Positions 14,615-23,334 of a DNA stretch of 41,270 nt are shown here, in pieces; the stretch's first letter is position 1; the number at the start of each line of letters is the position of its first letter. The stretch is from Anaerolineales bacterium (lineage in GTDB: Bacteria; Chloroflexota; Anaerolineae; Anaerolineales; DRMV01), in assembly GCA_027019065.1 (NCBI GenBank), contig JALUXH010000199.1, positions 1-41,270 on the forward strand, in the 5' to 3' direction. Position numbers and translations under genes: made by a program. The notes below the pieces were generated by a model. The model searched no databases, had not been told where the DNA came from, and was given only the letters and a program-made list of their open reading frames with translations.

Positions 14615-16066
14615 ATGAAACGCAAACTCTATGCCCTGTTTGGGCTGCTGCTGGTCTTCAGCATGGTCCTGGTGGCCTGCGGCCAGCAGTCGCCGGCAAC
14701 GGTCGTCGTCACCAAAGAGGTCAAGGAAGTCGTGACCCAGGTTGTGACGCAGCAGGTTGTCGTAACCAAAGAAGTCCAGGCCAAACCGACCCACGTGATT
14801 GAATTCTGGACGACCGACAACGAAGAAGAGCGCGTCAAGCGGTACGAGGAAGTCGCCAACCGCTACATGAAACTGCACCCCGATGTGGAAATCCGCATCG
14901 TGCCCATTGACGAAGCCACCATCAGCCAGCGGATTGCCACCGCGCAGGCCGCCAATCGCCTGCCCGACATTGTGCGCATGGGCGTGGAGCGCGTGGCCGC
15001 ATTCGCCGCCGATGGCATTTTGGACGAAAACCTGGCGAGCAAGGCCATTGATTCCATTGGCAAAGATGATTTCCGCGCCGGCCCGCTGCAGATGGTCACC
15101 GACCCCTCTACCGGCAAATACGCCGCCGTGCCTTACGACGGCTGGATCCAGGCCATTTGGTACCGCAAAGACATTTTTGACCAGCTGGGACTGAAGCCGC
15201 CCATCACCTGGGACGACATCAACGCCGCCTGCGACAAACTGCCCGGCACCGGCAACCTGCTGTATGCTCTGGTGCTGCCCACCGACCCCGGCCAGAACTA
15301 CCCGCATCAGGTGTTTGAACAGGTTGCCATGTCGAACGACGCCTGGCCGTTTGACAAGCAAGGCAACGTCACGATGGATTCGCCCAACATGGTGGAAGCC
15401 CTGAAGTTCTACACCGGCCTGCAGCGCTGCGCCGCCCCCGGCCCGCAATACTGGCGCGGGGCGCGTGAAATGTACGAACTTGACCAATCGGGCATGCTCT
15501 TCTATTCCACCTACATCATGGACGACCTGGTCGTAGGCTCCGGCAAACAGGGCGGCGGCAACATCCAGATTGCCGTGCCCGACCTGGCGAAGAAGACCGG
15601 CTTTGCGCCTGTGATGCAGGGCCCCAACGGCCAGGCCACTTATGGCCAGCTGGTTACCCTCGGCATCATGAAAGGCGCCGATCCGGTGGCTGCCGATGTG
15701 GTCAAATTCTTTATGACCGGCCAAAACTACCAGGATATCCTCGCCCTGGCGCCGTTCGGCAAGGTGCCGGTGCTGAAGAGCGCGGTGAAAGGCTGGAAGG
15801 GCTTGAGCAAATACTTCAAGTATTACAGCCCCGAAACGCTGGATGAAATCGCCAACGGCTACGACCACATGCAGCGCTGGCTCTTCCGCCCCGACTACAA
15901 CGCCACCGAACGCGCCGTCATCGGCGACATTGAAGGCCGCCTGCTCATCCCGCAGGTCATCAGCAACATCGCACTGGAAGGCAGCATGACGCCCGACGAA
16001 GGCGCGAAGTGGCTTCAGCAGCAAGTGGAGCAACTTTACGCCGACCGCAAGAACCAGAAGAAGTAG
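14615..16066 (+). CDS. Sugar ABC transporter substrate-binding lipoprotein (family 1)
   Basis: The protein has 483 residues from ATG 14615 behind AAGGAGG. The signal peptide ends in LVAC with lipidated C22. A Val/Thr-rich linker (VVVTKEVKEVVTQ repeated) follows, as is typical of Chloroflexota binding proteins. The mature part has the family 1 pattern: IEFWTTDNEEERVKRYEEVANRYMKLHPDVEIRIV, then RLPDIVRMG, AVPYDGWIQAIWYRKDIFDQLGLKPPITWDD, and late WLQQQVEQL. It would capture an extracellular sugar or oligosaccharide for the two permeases downstream. It lies 82 bases after the lacI gene. A strong terminator after it probably makes it the most abundant product of the operon. Confidence 0.92.
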   Translation: MKRKLYALFGLLLVFSMVLVACGQQSPATVVVTKEVKEVVTQVVTQQVVVTKEVQAKPTHVIEFWTTDNEEERVKRYEEVANRYMKLHPDVEIRIVPIDEATISQRIATAQAANRLPDIVRMGVERVAAFAADGILDENLASKAIDSIGKDDFRAGPLQMVTDPSTGKYAAVPYDGWIQAIWYRKDIFDQLGLKPPITWDDINAACDKLPGTGNLLYALVLPTDPGQNYPHQVFEQVAMSNDAWPFDKQGNVTMDSPNMVEALKFYTGLQRCAAPGPQYWRGAREMYELDQSGMLFYSTYIMDDLVVGSGKQGGGNIQIAVPDLAKKTGFAPVMQGPNGQATYGQLVTLGIMKGADPVAADVVKFFMTGQNYQDILALAPFGKVPVLKSAVKGWKGLSKYFKYYSPETLDEIANGYDHMQRWLFRPDYNATERAVIGDIEGRLLIPQVISNIALEGSMTPDEGAKWLQQQVEQLYADRKNQKK

Positions 16067-16079
16067 CCGTTCCACCCTT

Positions 16080-16121
16080 GCCGAGGGATGGCCGTTGTGA
16101 ACGCCATCCCTCGGCTTTTTT
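16080..16121 (+). terminator. intra-operon intrinsic terminator
   Basis: A 13-bp perfect stem (GCCGAGGGATGGC at 16080-16092, GCCATCCCTCGGC at 16103-16115) is followed by six T. It lies 13 bases after the binding-protein stop codon and before the permease genes. Partial readthrough would give more binding protein than permease. Confidence 0.9.
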
Positions 16122-16350
16122 ACCCCGCCCCTGCTCGGGCTTTTGCAAAACGGGCTGCGGATGGCGCAGAGAACGGTGGATGTGCGCGGCAACAGGGAAC
16201 ACCGCCACGAACTACGGCCACAAACCCGCTTTGCCGGCCCCGTTGTCTCGTCCGTTGTGCTCCTCAGGAAACGCTGTGGCTCGGCTTCTGCAGAATCTGC
16301 GGCTCGCTGCCGAGTTGAGCAGGCCCATTTCGCCTTTACCGAGGTGGCTT

Positions 16351-17286
16351 ATGTCTGTGGTTTCCCGCTGGCGGTCGCTGCGCGCCCAGGAGGCGCGGCT
16401 GGGGTGGGCGCTGCTCGCCCCAACGCTGATCATCGTCTTTGGGCTGGTCATCTTTCCGGCGTTCTTCAGCATCTGGATCAGTTTCCACGCGGTGGGGCTG
16501 CATAACCTGAACGACGTCTTCCATGCGCCGTTCAACGGCTTGGAAAACTACAAGCGCGTGGTCACCGATTTTGCCTTCAAGTACCACAGCATCCAGAACA
16601 TGGGCGCGGCGCTGACCAGCATCGTGTATTCGTTTAGCGCCACCCTTTTGGCTCTCATCGGCGGGCTGGTGGCGGCTTTGCTGCTGAACAAGCCTTTCCG
16701 CGGCCGCGGGCTGGTGCGGGCGACGTTCCTCTTTTCCTACGTCGCGCCCATCGTGAGCGTGGCTTTCGTCTGGCGCTGGATTCTGGACCCGCGCCCTTCG
16801 GGGGTGATGAACGACCTTTTGATGCGCCTGGGCGTCATCCACGCGCCGATGGCTTACCTTTCCCAGCGAGGCCTGGCGCTCATTGTGGTCATTTTGCTGG
16901 ATGCGTGGCGTTATTTCCCCTTTGCCATGCTGATGATTCTGGCGCGGCTGCAGGCCATCGACAAAAGCCTGTACGAAGCCGCCGAGGTGGACGGCGCCAA
17001 TGTGTGGGAACGCTTCCGCTACATCACCATTCCGGAACTGCGCTTTGTGCTCGGTGCGGTTTTCCTGCTGCGGCTGATCTGGACGTTCAACAAATTTGAC
17101 GACATCTTCCTGCTCACAGGCGGCGGTTTTGGCACCAAAGTTTTGCCCATTCTGGTGTACGAATTCAGTTTTCGCCTGCGCGACTTCGGCCGCGGCGCGG
17201 CGGCTGCCATGATTCTGGTGGCGTTCCTGGTGGTGTTCATTGCCGTTTACCTGCGCTTCGTGATGCGTTCCGAAGAGGAAGCCTGA
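16351..17286 (+). CDS. Sugar ABC transporter permease (MalF-like)
   Basis: The protein has 311 residues from ATG 16351 with a GAGGTGG ribosome site. Six membrane segments are expected, beginning LGWALLAPTLIIVFGLVIFPAFFSI. The EAA loop that docks the ATPase is seen as LYEAAEVDGANVWERFRYITIPELR, with the usual EAA-x3-G-A spacing. It pairs with the permease starting 12 bases downstream. The 284 bases before it hold the terminator at 16080 and no other gene. Confidence 0.92.
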   Translation: MSVVSRWRSLRAQEARLGWALLAPTLIIVFGLVIFPAFFSIWISFHAVGLHNLNDVFHAPFNGLENYKRVVTDFAFKYHSIQNMGAALTSIVYSFSATLLALIGGLVAALLLNKPFRGRGLVRATFLFSYVAPIVSVAFVWRWILDPRPSGVMNDLLMRLGVIHAPMAYLSQRGLALIVVILLDAWRYFPFAMLMILARLQAIDKSLYEAAEVDGANVWERFRYITIPELRFVLGAVFLLRLIWTFNKFDDIFLLTGGGFGTKVLPILVYEFSFRLRDFGRGAAAAMILVAFLVVFIAVYLRFVMRSEEEA

Positions 17287-17298
17287 GGAGGAGCCCCC

Positions 17299-18195
17299 AT
17301 GCGCGACCGTGAAAATATCCTGACCTACATGGCGCGGCGGATGAACCTGGGGAAGATCATCTGGCTGCTCACGCTGACCTTTTTCCTGGTGGGGGTGCTC
17401 TTCCCGTTTTACTGGATGGTTTCCTCTTCGTTCAAAACCCAGCGGGAAATCGCCGGCCGCCACCCCGTGTATGTGCCCCATGCCTTGCGGCTGGAAGCCT
17501 ACAAGGAATTATTTGACCCCAGCGCGCCGCATTTTCAGGATTTCGGGCGCAATATCGTCAACAGCATCAAGGTTTCGGTGCCCACCGCGTTGATTGCCGT
17601 GATTTTGAGCGTGCTGGGGGCGTATGCCATTGCCCGCCTGCGCTTCAAAGGCAAGGAACTGATGCTCAACGGCGTGCTGGCGGTGTACCTCATTCCAGGG
17701 GTGCTGCTCATCATCCCTCTGTTTGCCATGCTGGCGAAAATCGGCGACGCCGTCGGTTTTGAAGTGCAGGATAACCTCGGCGTGCTGGTCGTCACCTACC
17801 TGGCGCAAACGCTGCCGGTGGCGCTCTACATGCTCACCAATTACTTCCGCACCATTCCCGACGAAATTGAGCAGGCGGCGCTCATTGACGGCTGCAACCG
17901 GCTGGAAGTCATCTGGCGGGTGACGCTGCCGCTTTCCATCCCCGCGATTGTGTCGGTGTTCGTTTACACTTTCATGATTGCGTGGAACGAGTTTCTCTAT
18001 GCCTTCGTCTTCCTCAACAGCCGCCAGATGTTCACCATGCCCATCAAGATCCAGGCCATTTTCAGCGACCCCAGCCCGCGGCCGCATGTGGTGATGGCGG
18101 CTTCCACCATCATGACGGTGCCGGTGGTGCTGCTGTTCCTGGTGCTGGAACGCTTTTTGGAAGAAGGCCTGACGGCAGGCGGCGTGAAGGGGTAA
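17299..18195 (+). CDS. Sugar ABC transporter permease (MalG-like)
   Basis: The protein has 298 residues from ATG 17299 with GAGGAGG. The first membrane segment is IIWLLTLTFFLVGVLFPFYWMVSSSFKTQREI, the typical start of the CUT1 second permease. The EAA loop is IPDEIEQAALIDGCNRLEVIWRVTLPLS, and the C-terminus LFLVLERFLEEGLTAGGVKG is the classic LTAGAVKG end. No ATPase gene follows, so the importer must share an MsmK/UgpC-type ATPase encoded elsewhere. Confidence 0.93.
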   Translation: MRDRENILTYMARRMNLGKIIWLLTLTFFLVGVLFPFYWMVSSSFKTQREIAGRHPVYVPHALRLEAYKELFDPSAPHFQDFGRNIVNSIKVSVPTALIAVILSVLGAYAIARLRFKGKELMLNGVLAVYLIPGVLLIIPLFAMLAKIGDAVGFEVQDNLGVLVVTYLAQTLPVALYMLTNYFRTIPDEIEQAALIDGCNRLEVIWRVTLPLSIPAIVSVFVYTFMIAWNEFLYAFVFLNSRQMFTMPIKIQAIFSDPSPRPHVVMAASTIMTVPVVLLFLVLERFLEEGLTAGGVKG

Positions 18196-18226
18196 TTGCC
18201 GTCTCCCCCGTTTTATGGGCAGGATC

Positions 18227-18256
18227 GGCGGCGCGTGGGAACTTCCACGCGCCGCC
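18227..18256. terminator. hairpin between convergent genes
   Basis: A 12-bp perfect stem (GGCGGCGCGTGG and its complement) with a 6-base loop lies between the permease stop and the end of the minus-strand lipoprotein gene. No long T-run follows on either strand, so it may be a weak or factor-aided terminator. Confidence 0.5.
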
Positions 18257-18263
18257 TGGGCGT

Positions 18264-19040
18264 TTAAGGGGAATAGTGCTTTTGCAGCCAGGCGTGCCCC
18301 GGGCCCTGCTGCAGGCAGCCCGCCAGCGCCGCGGCTGTGGCGGGCGCATGGCGCGGAAGGAGCGCCAGCACGGGGGCTTCCCAGGCCGGAGGATGCACTG
18401 GCAGCGCCCGCACCTTTTGCGCGGCTTTGGGGAAAGCGCTCAGCCACGCCGCGGGCAGGAAGCCCAGCGCGGCGGCGTCGTCCTGCACGGCGGTGAGCAT
18501 GGCCTGGGGAGAGGGGGCGAGGGAAGCGTCGCCGCGGCGAGGGGCGGCCCCAAGCCAGGCATCCAGCCTGGCGCGTGCGGCCGTGCCGGGCATCGGCAGC
18601 CAGAGCGCCACGGGCGGGGGCGTGCCTTGCGTGCTGCTCCAGACCTGAACCTGCCCCATCACCATGCGGCGCAGGTCGGCCTCGGCGGGCGCGGCAGGGG
18701 TGCCGCGGGGCACCACTGCCACCAGCCGCTCACGGCCCAGCGGGAAAGCGCGCCAGCCCTCGGGCGGGCTTTCCCCCCACCACAGGCGGAGGTTGGCCGT
18801 CCCGGGCGGGGCGGCTTGCTGGGACTGCGAGAACACCGCCAGGGGGACGTTCAGGCCATGGGCACAGGTCTCCAGGGCTTCCCGCACCGGCGCCAGCGAC
18901 TGAGGCAGCGCCACGACCACCGGCTTCGGCAGGGGTGTGGGCGTCGCGGTGGGGGGCGCCGGCGCGGCGGGCGTGGCCGTTGCGGGCGCACAGGCGGCCA
19001 GCAGAAGCAAGAGCAAAAAAGTCCAGCGGCGGAAGCGCAT
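18264..19040 (-). CDS. Lipoprotein with phosphate-binding-protein-like fold
   Basis: The protein has 258 residues from ATG 19040. The signal peptide LLLLLLAAC ends in a lipobox with C17. An Ala/Pro/Thr linker follows. The rest resembles a type II periplasmic-binding domain of the PstS-like kind: VVVALPQSLAPVREALETCAHGLN, then LRLWWGES, ERLVAVVPRGTP and DDAAALGFLPAAWL. The ligand is unknown and there is no transporter gene beside it. The N-terminal extension in the same frame above ATG 19040 is rejected because it lacks coding character. The predicted promoter places the transcription start on or next to the ATG, and no Shine-Dalgarno site is present, so the mRNA may be leaderless. Confidence 0.75.
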   Translation of the reverse strand: MRFRRWTFLLLLLLAACAPATATPAAPAPPTATPTPLPKPVVVALPQSLAPVREALETCAHGLNVPLAVFSQSQQAAPPGTANLRLWWGESPPEGWRAFPLGRERLVAVVPRGTPAAPAEADLRRMVMGQVQVWSSTQGTPPPVALWLPMPGTAARARLDAWLGAAPRRGDASLAPSPQAMLTAVQDDAAALGFLPAAWLSAFPKAAQKVRALPVHPPAWEAPVLALLPRHAPATAAALAGCLQQGPGHAWLQKHYSP

Positions 19041-19046
19041 GAGGGG

Positions 19047-19075
19047 AATATACCACACGCGCCGCGGTGTTACAA
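19047..19075 (-). promoter_or_regulatory. promoter of the PBP-like lipoprotein gene, probably leaderless
   Basis: On the minus strand TTGTAA (19070-19075) and TATATT (19047-19052) are 17 bases apart. The predicted start near 19040 coincides with the ATG. It overlaps the outward extended -10 of the kinase gene. Confidence 0.6.
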
Positions 19076-19076
19076 T
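19068..19076 (+). promoter_or_regulatory. extended -10 promoter of the nucleoside kinase gene
   Basis: TGTTACAAT is a TG-n-TACAAT extended -10. The start near 19083 gives a leader of about 75 bases. Its bases overlap the -35 of the opposite promoter, so the two cannot be occupied together. Confidence 0.5.
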
Positions 19077-19156
19077 AAAAATGCAGCCTGGGCTCTTCCG
19101 GGCAGCGGGCGGGCTGGAGCGTCCAAAGGCCCGCGCGTCAGTCAAAGGAGGCAAGT

Positions 19157-20869
19157 ATGCCCGAGCATGATTTCCGCGTCGTTGCACCTTCTCCGGAGGT
19201 AGAAATCTACCTGCCCGATGGGCGGGTGATTGCCGGGCCGCGCGGCGCGCCGGTGGGCGATTTCCTGCAATTGATGGCCGACGAACTCCCCGCGCCGCTG
19301 ATGGGGGCGGTGGTCAACGGCGAGTTGCACGAATTGACGTACCCCATCCGGCTGGAAGCCCGCGTGCAGCCGGTCACGCTGGCCGATTCCGACGGGATGC
19401 GCATTTACCGCCGCTCGCTGGTGTTTTTGCTGGAAGTGGCCTTTGCCGAACTTTTCCCCAACGGGCGCCTGGCCGTGGATCATTCGGTGGTTTCGGGCGG
19501 CTATTTCTGCCGCACCACCCCGCCGCTGGACGAAGCGGCGCTGCAGCGCCTGGAAGCCCGCATGTGGGAACTCGTGGCGGCCGACCTGCCCATTGTGCGC
19601 GGCGAAATGCCGCTGGATGAAGCCATGGCTTATTTCCGGTCGCACGGCCACGGCGATAAGGTACGCCTGCTGCGCCACCGCACCAAAGATTACCTCACGG
19701 TGTATCGCCTCGGTGATTATCTGGACTATCACCACGGCTACATGGTGCCTTCCACCGGCCGTTTGCGCTGGTTTGGGCTGGTGCTGGCCGGGCACGGCTT
19801 CATTTTGCGCTTCCCCCAGCGCGAAAAGCCCACCCAACTGCCGCCGATGACGCGGCCTTCCAAACTGCTGACCACTTTCCAGCAATACGGCGACTGGCTG
19901 CGGCGGCTGGGCATCAACAACGTCGGCGCCCTCAATGATGCCGTGGGAAACGGCCGCATTCGGGAAATCGTGCTGGTGGCCGAAGCCCTGCACGAGCAGC
20001 GGATTGCCGACATCGCCGGTCAGATCGCCCGCCGCCGCGACAAGGTGCGGGTGGTGCTGATTGCCGGGCCGTCTTCTTCCGGCAAGACCACCTTTTCCAA
20101 GCGGCTGGCGGTGCAACTGCTCACCCACGGGCTTTCACCTTTCCCCCTGGAACTGGACAACTACTTTGTGGACCGCGAACAAACGCCCAAAGATGAGCAC
20201 GGGAATTACGATTTTGAACACATTGACGCGCTGGACCGAAAACGGCTGGCTTCCGATGTCGGCCGCTTGCTGCGCGGCGAGGAAGTGCAGCTGCCGCATT
20301 ACAACTTCAAGGAAGGCCGCAGCGAGCCTGGGGAAGTCATTCAGCTGGCCCCCGAGCAGATTATCATCATGGAAGGCATCCACGGCCTGGACCCCCGCCT
20401 GCTGCCGGGCATCCCGGGCGAGCAGACCTTTCGCATTTACGTTTCGGCTCTGACCCAACTCAACCTGGATTGCCACAATCGGGTTTCCACCACCGATACG
20501 CGCCTCATTCGCCGCATCGTGCGCGACGCCCGCGACCGCGGCTACACCGCCGAAGACACCATCGGCCGCTGGGAAGCCGTGCGCCGCGGCGAGAAACGCT
20601 GGATCTTCCCTTTCCAGGAAGAGGCCGATGTGATGTTCAACTCCGCGCTGGTCTACGAACTGGCGGTGCTCAAGCCGTTCGCCGTCCCGTTGTTGCTGCA
20701 GGTGCCCCACCACACCCCGGCACACATTGAAGCCAAGCGCCTGCTTTCATTGCTGGAATGGTTTGTGCCCGTAGATACGGCGCTGGTGCCCGATGATTCC
20801 CTTTTGCGGGAATTCGTGGGCGGCTCTATCTTGCGCGATTTCCTCTTGTGGCAAAACGGCATGCACTGA
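19157..20869 (+). CDS. Nucleoside (uridine-type) kinase with TGS/ThrRS-like N-terminal domains
   Basis: The protein has 570 residues from ATG 19157 behind AAAGGAGG. The N-terminal part (about 1-250) resembles the TGS and second additional domains of threonyl-tRNA synthetase (VEIYLPDGRVIAGPRG, then a region with HSVVSGGYF and SHGHGDKVRLLRH). The C-terminal part is a uridine kinase/phosphoribulokinase-type P-loop enzyme: IAGPSSSGKTT with Walker A at 304-312, LELDNYFVDREQTPKDEHGNYDFEHIDALD, HYNFKEGRSE, and MEGIHGLDPRLL. Known: proteins of this architecture are annotated as nucleoside or uridine kinases, and the role of the tRNA-synthetase-like half is not settled. It lies 34 bases before the radical SAM gene. 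Confidence 0.88.
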   Translation: MPEHDFRVVAPSPEVEIYLPDGRVIAGPRGAPVGDFLQLMADELPAPLMGAVVNGELHELTYPIRLEARVQPVTLADSDGMRIYRRSLVFLLEVAFAELFPNGRLAVDHSVVSGGYFCRTTPPLDEAALQRLEARMWELVAADLPIVRGEMPLDEAMAYFRSHGHGDKVRLLRHRTKDYLTVYRLGDYLDYHHGYMVPSTGRLRWFGLVLAGHGFILRFPQREKPTQLPPMTRPSKLLTTFQQYGDWLRRLGINNVGALNDAVGNGRIREIVLVAEALHEQRIADIAGQIARRRDKVRVVLIAGPSSSGKTTFSKRLAVQLLTHGLSPFPLELDNYFVDREQTPKDEHGNYDFEHIDALDRKRLASDVGRLLRGEEVQLPHYNFKEGRSEPGEVIQLAPEQIIIMEGIHGLDPRLLPGIPGEQTFRIYVSALTQLNLDCHNRVSTTDTRLIRRIVRDARDRGYTAEDTIGRWEAVRRGEKRWIFPFQEEADVMFNSALVYELAVLKPFAVPLLLQVPHHTPAHIEAKRLLSLLEWFVPVDTALVPDDSLLREFVGGSILRDFLLWQNGMH

Positions 20870-20903
20870 ACGGCCGTCCCTGCACCTGCAGAGGAGGTAC
20901 GCC

Positions 20904-22016
20904 ATGAGCACATTAGGAGAACTGCTTGACAACCTGACCACCGAAGGGGAACTCTACGAACCGCTGGATGATGGCAGCGTGCGCTGCCTGGCCTGCGGGC
21001 ACCGGTGCGTCATCAAGCCGGGGCGGCGCGGGGCGTGCCAGGTGCGCTTCAACCGCGGGGGCAAACTGATGGTGCCGTGGGGTTACGTGGCCGGGCTGCA
21101 GGCCGACCCCATTGAAAAAAAGCCCTTCTATCATTTCATGCCCGGGACCGATGCCCTCACGTTTGGCATGTTGGGCTGCGACATGCATTGCCCCTTCTGC
21201 CAAAACTGGCTCACCTCGCAGGCCATGCGCGACCCGGCGGCCAACGTGGCCGGCCGCTTCGTCCGCCGCATCACCCCCGAAGCCGTCGTCCAGGCGGCGC
21301 TGCGCACCGGTGCTTCTACGATGGCTTCTTCCTACAATGAGCCGCTGATTTCCGGCGAGTGGGCGGTCGGCGTCTTCCGCCTGGCAAAACAGCACGGCCT
21401 GAAAACGGTCTTTGTTTCCAACGGCCACGCCACGCCGGAGGCGCTGGAATTCCTGAAGCCCTGGCTGGACGGCTACAAAGTAGACCTCAAAACCATGGAC
21501 CCGCGGGAATACCACAAACTCGGCGGCAATCTCAATCGGGTGCTGGATACCATCCGCTCGGCGCACGAAATGGGGTTCTGGGTAGAAGTGGTCACGCTGG
21601 TGATCCCCGGCTATAATGACAGCCTGGGCATGTTGATGGATGCCGCGCGTTTCATCGCCTCGGTTTCCCCCAACATTCCCTGGCACGTCACGGCTTTCCA
21701 CCCCGATTACAAGATGACCGACCCGCCCCCCACCTCGGTGGAAACGCTGATTCGCGCCGCCGAAATCGGGCAGGAAGCCGGGCTGCATTTTGTTTATGCA
21801 GGCAATCTGCCCGGCCATGTGGGGGAATACGAAACCACCTTTTGCCCCCATTGCGGGGCGCCGCTCATCCGGCGCTGGGGCTACGTGATTGAGGAATACC
21901 ACATCACGGCAGAGGGCACCTGCCCCCGCTGCGGGAAACCGGTGCCCGGCGTGTGGCCTGCCGACCCGGCCACAGTGCGCCTGGGCGGGCCGGGACGGCC
22001 GCGGCTGGTGTGGTAG
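20904..22016 (+). CDS. amrS: AmmeMemoRadiSam-system radical SAM protein
   Basis: The protein has 370 residues from ATG 20904 behind GAGGAGG. The cluster motif C92-x3-C96-x2-C99 lies in LGCDMHCPFCQNW. An N-terminal CxxC...C segment (CLACGHRCVIKPGRRGACQVRFN) and the family block GLQADPIEKKPFYHFMPG precede it. The substrate-domain signatures TMASSYNEPLI, VSNGHATPEAL and YKVDLKTMD follow. Two extra C-terminal knuckles (CPHCG and CPRCG) probably bind zinc. Known: the AmrS family is related to pyruvate-formate-lyase activases, and its biochemical role is not firmly established. The usual partners (MEMO, AMMECR1) are not in this window. Confidence 0.88.
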   Translation: MSTLGELLDNLTTEGELYEPLDDGSVRCLACGHRCVIKPGRRGACQVRFNRGGKLMVPWGYVAGLQADPIEKKPFYHFMPGTDALTFGMLGCDMHCPFCQNWLTSQAMRDPAANVAGRFVRRITPEAVVQAALRTGASTMASSYNEPLISGEWAVGVFRLAKQHGLKTVFVSNGHATPEALEFLKPWLDGYKVDLKTMDPREYHKLGGNLNRVLDTIRSAHEMGFWVEVVTLVIPGYNDSLGMLMDAARFIASVSPNIPWHVTAFHPDYKMTDPPPTSVETLIRAAEIGQEAGLHFVYAGNLPGHVGEYETTFCPHCGAPLIRRWGYVIEEYHITAEGTCPRCGKPVPGVWPADPATVRLGGPGRPRLVW

Positions 22017-22055
22017 CTCATGTGAGGCGGCGAAAGCAACATAGGGCGGGAACAA

Positions 22056-22091
22056 AAAAGGCCTGACGGGGCAAAGCCCGTCAGGCCTTTT
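22056..22091. terminator. bidirectional intrinsic terminator
   Basis: A 15-bp perfect stem (AAAAGGCCTGACGGG and its complement, 6-base loop) with A-run and T-run arms serves both the amrS transcript and the convergent BMP-family gene. Confidence 0.92.
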
Positions 22092-22109
22092 GCTTATCCG
22101 AGGGAATGA

Positions 22110-23252
22110 TTACCCGCCGGGCTTGTAGCCGGTGGAGATGCTTCCGTCGAGCAGCCCCTTGCGGATTTCGTTCAACTTGTCTTTGACATCCTGCGGGATC
22201 TTGGCGTCAAAGTCGTGGAAGGGCGCCAGGCCGGTCTTGCCATAGTAATTGCCGCTGGGGAAATCGCCCGATTTGGCTTTCTGGATAAGGTCAAACACGC
22301 CGGGGGTGATCAGTTTCATCGCGCTGCTCACCAGGCAGGGGTGCGCCTCGGGCACGGTCAGCCACTGGTCGGTGTCCACACCGATGCAGTAAACATCCTT
22401 GCCGGACTTGGCGGCGGAAGCCACCTCAATGAGCGCACCGTTGCCGGTTTTGCCGCCCGCGCCGAAGATCACATCTGCGCCCTGGTCCATGGCCTGTTTG
22501 GCGGTCGCAGCACCCCATTCGGGGTCGGTGAAAGCATTATCCAACCCGCCGGGGTGGTAAGTGGAGATGGTTTTGATATCGGGCTTGATGTACTTCGCGC
22601 CGTGTTCGTAGCCTTCCTTGAAGGCCACCACCGGCGGCACCAGGTTGGTGCCGAGCACGGCGCCAATGGTGTTGGTCTTGGTCAGCATGGCCGCCAGCGC
22701 ACCGGCGAGGAAGCCGGCCTGGTCTTCGTGGAAAATCAGGCCCGCGACATTCGCCACCGGCTTGGCCTGGAACTGGTCAACGCCGATGAACTTGATGTTC
22801 GGGTATTTCTGAGCCATTTCATCGGTCGCCTGACCGAGCGCAAAGCCCACCGTCACGATGACGTCGTAGCCGTTGTCGGCAAACAGTTGGATGTTGGTCG
22901 CGTAGTCTTTGGCATCGGTGGTTTCAATGTAATCAATTTTGTCGGCAATGCCTTTAGCCTTGGCCTCTTTGACGCCTTCCCAGGCCGACTGGTTGAAGGA
23001 TTTGTCGTCGATCTGGCCAACGTCGGTCACCAGGCCCACACAGAAAACATCGGGGCTGGTGCAGTCAACCTCGGCAGATTTGGTAGGGGCCTTGGTTGCC
23101 GCGGGCGCCTGCGTCGCGGCAGGGGCTTCGGTTGCCGCGGGCGCCTGGGTGGCGGCCGGGGCAGGGGTTGCCGTGCTCTGTTTGCCGCAGGCAGCCAGCG
23201 CCACCACGGCAATCAACAGCATGGCAACGAGAACGAAAAGTTTCTTGCGCAT
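22110..23252 (-). CDS. BMP-family ABC transporter substrate-binding lipoprotein
   Basis: The protein has 380 residues from ATG 23252 with an AGGAGGAG ribosome site. The signal peptide ends ALAAC with C22. A repeated PAATQA/PAATEA linker (about residues 30-58, 18-bp DNA units) separates it from the domain. The mature part follows the Bmp/PnrA/Med family: VFCVGLVTDVGQIDDKSFNQSAWEGV at the start, YDVIVTVGFALG, KFIGVDQFQ, HEDQAGFLAGALAAML, GADVIFGAGGKTGNGALIEVA, and VYCIGVDTDQ. Known members bind purine nucleosides for ABC import. No permease or ATPase gene is adjacent, so those must be elsewhere. Confidence 0.92.
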   Translation of the reverse strand: MRKKLFVLVAMLLIAVVALAACGKQSTATPAPAATQAPAATEAPAATQAPAATKAPTKSAEVDCTSPDVFCVGLVTDVGQIDDKSFNQSAWEGVKEAKAKGIADKIDYIETTDAKDYATNIQLFADNGYDVIVTVGFALGQATDEMAQKYPNIKFIGVDQFQAKPVANVAGLIFHEDQAGFLAGALAAMLTKTNTIGAVLGTNLVPPVVAFKEGYEHGAKYIKPDIKTISTYHPGGLDNAFTDPEWGAATAKQAMDQGADVIFGAGGKTGNGALIEVASAAKSGKDVYCIGVDTDQWLTVPEAHPCLVSSAMKLITPGVFDLIQKAKSGDFPSGNYYGKTGLAPFHDFDAKIPQDVKDKLNEIRKGLLDGSISTGYKPGG

Positions 23253-23293
23253 CTTGCTCCTCCTGAAAGAGAAAAGGGGTCACGACGGGCGTA

Positions 23294-23322
23294 AGTATAG
23301 CCGTTTTTGCCGTTTCCAGCAA
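23294..23322 (-). promoter_or_regulatory. sigma70-type promoter of the BMP-family gene
   Basis: On the minus strand TTGCTG (23317-23322) and TATACT (23294-23299) have a 17-base spacer. The leader is about 35 bases. Confidence 0.6.
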
Positions 23323-23334
23323 GGCAAAATGTCC

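Noticed and set aside
23085-23172. 18-bp repeats near the BMP gene start as a minisatellite
   Set aside because: They encode the PAATQA-type linker of the lipoprotein and are explained by coding.
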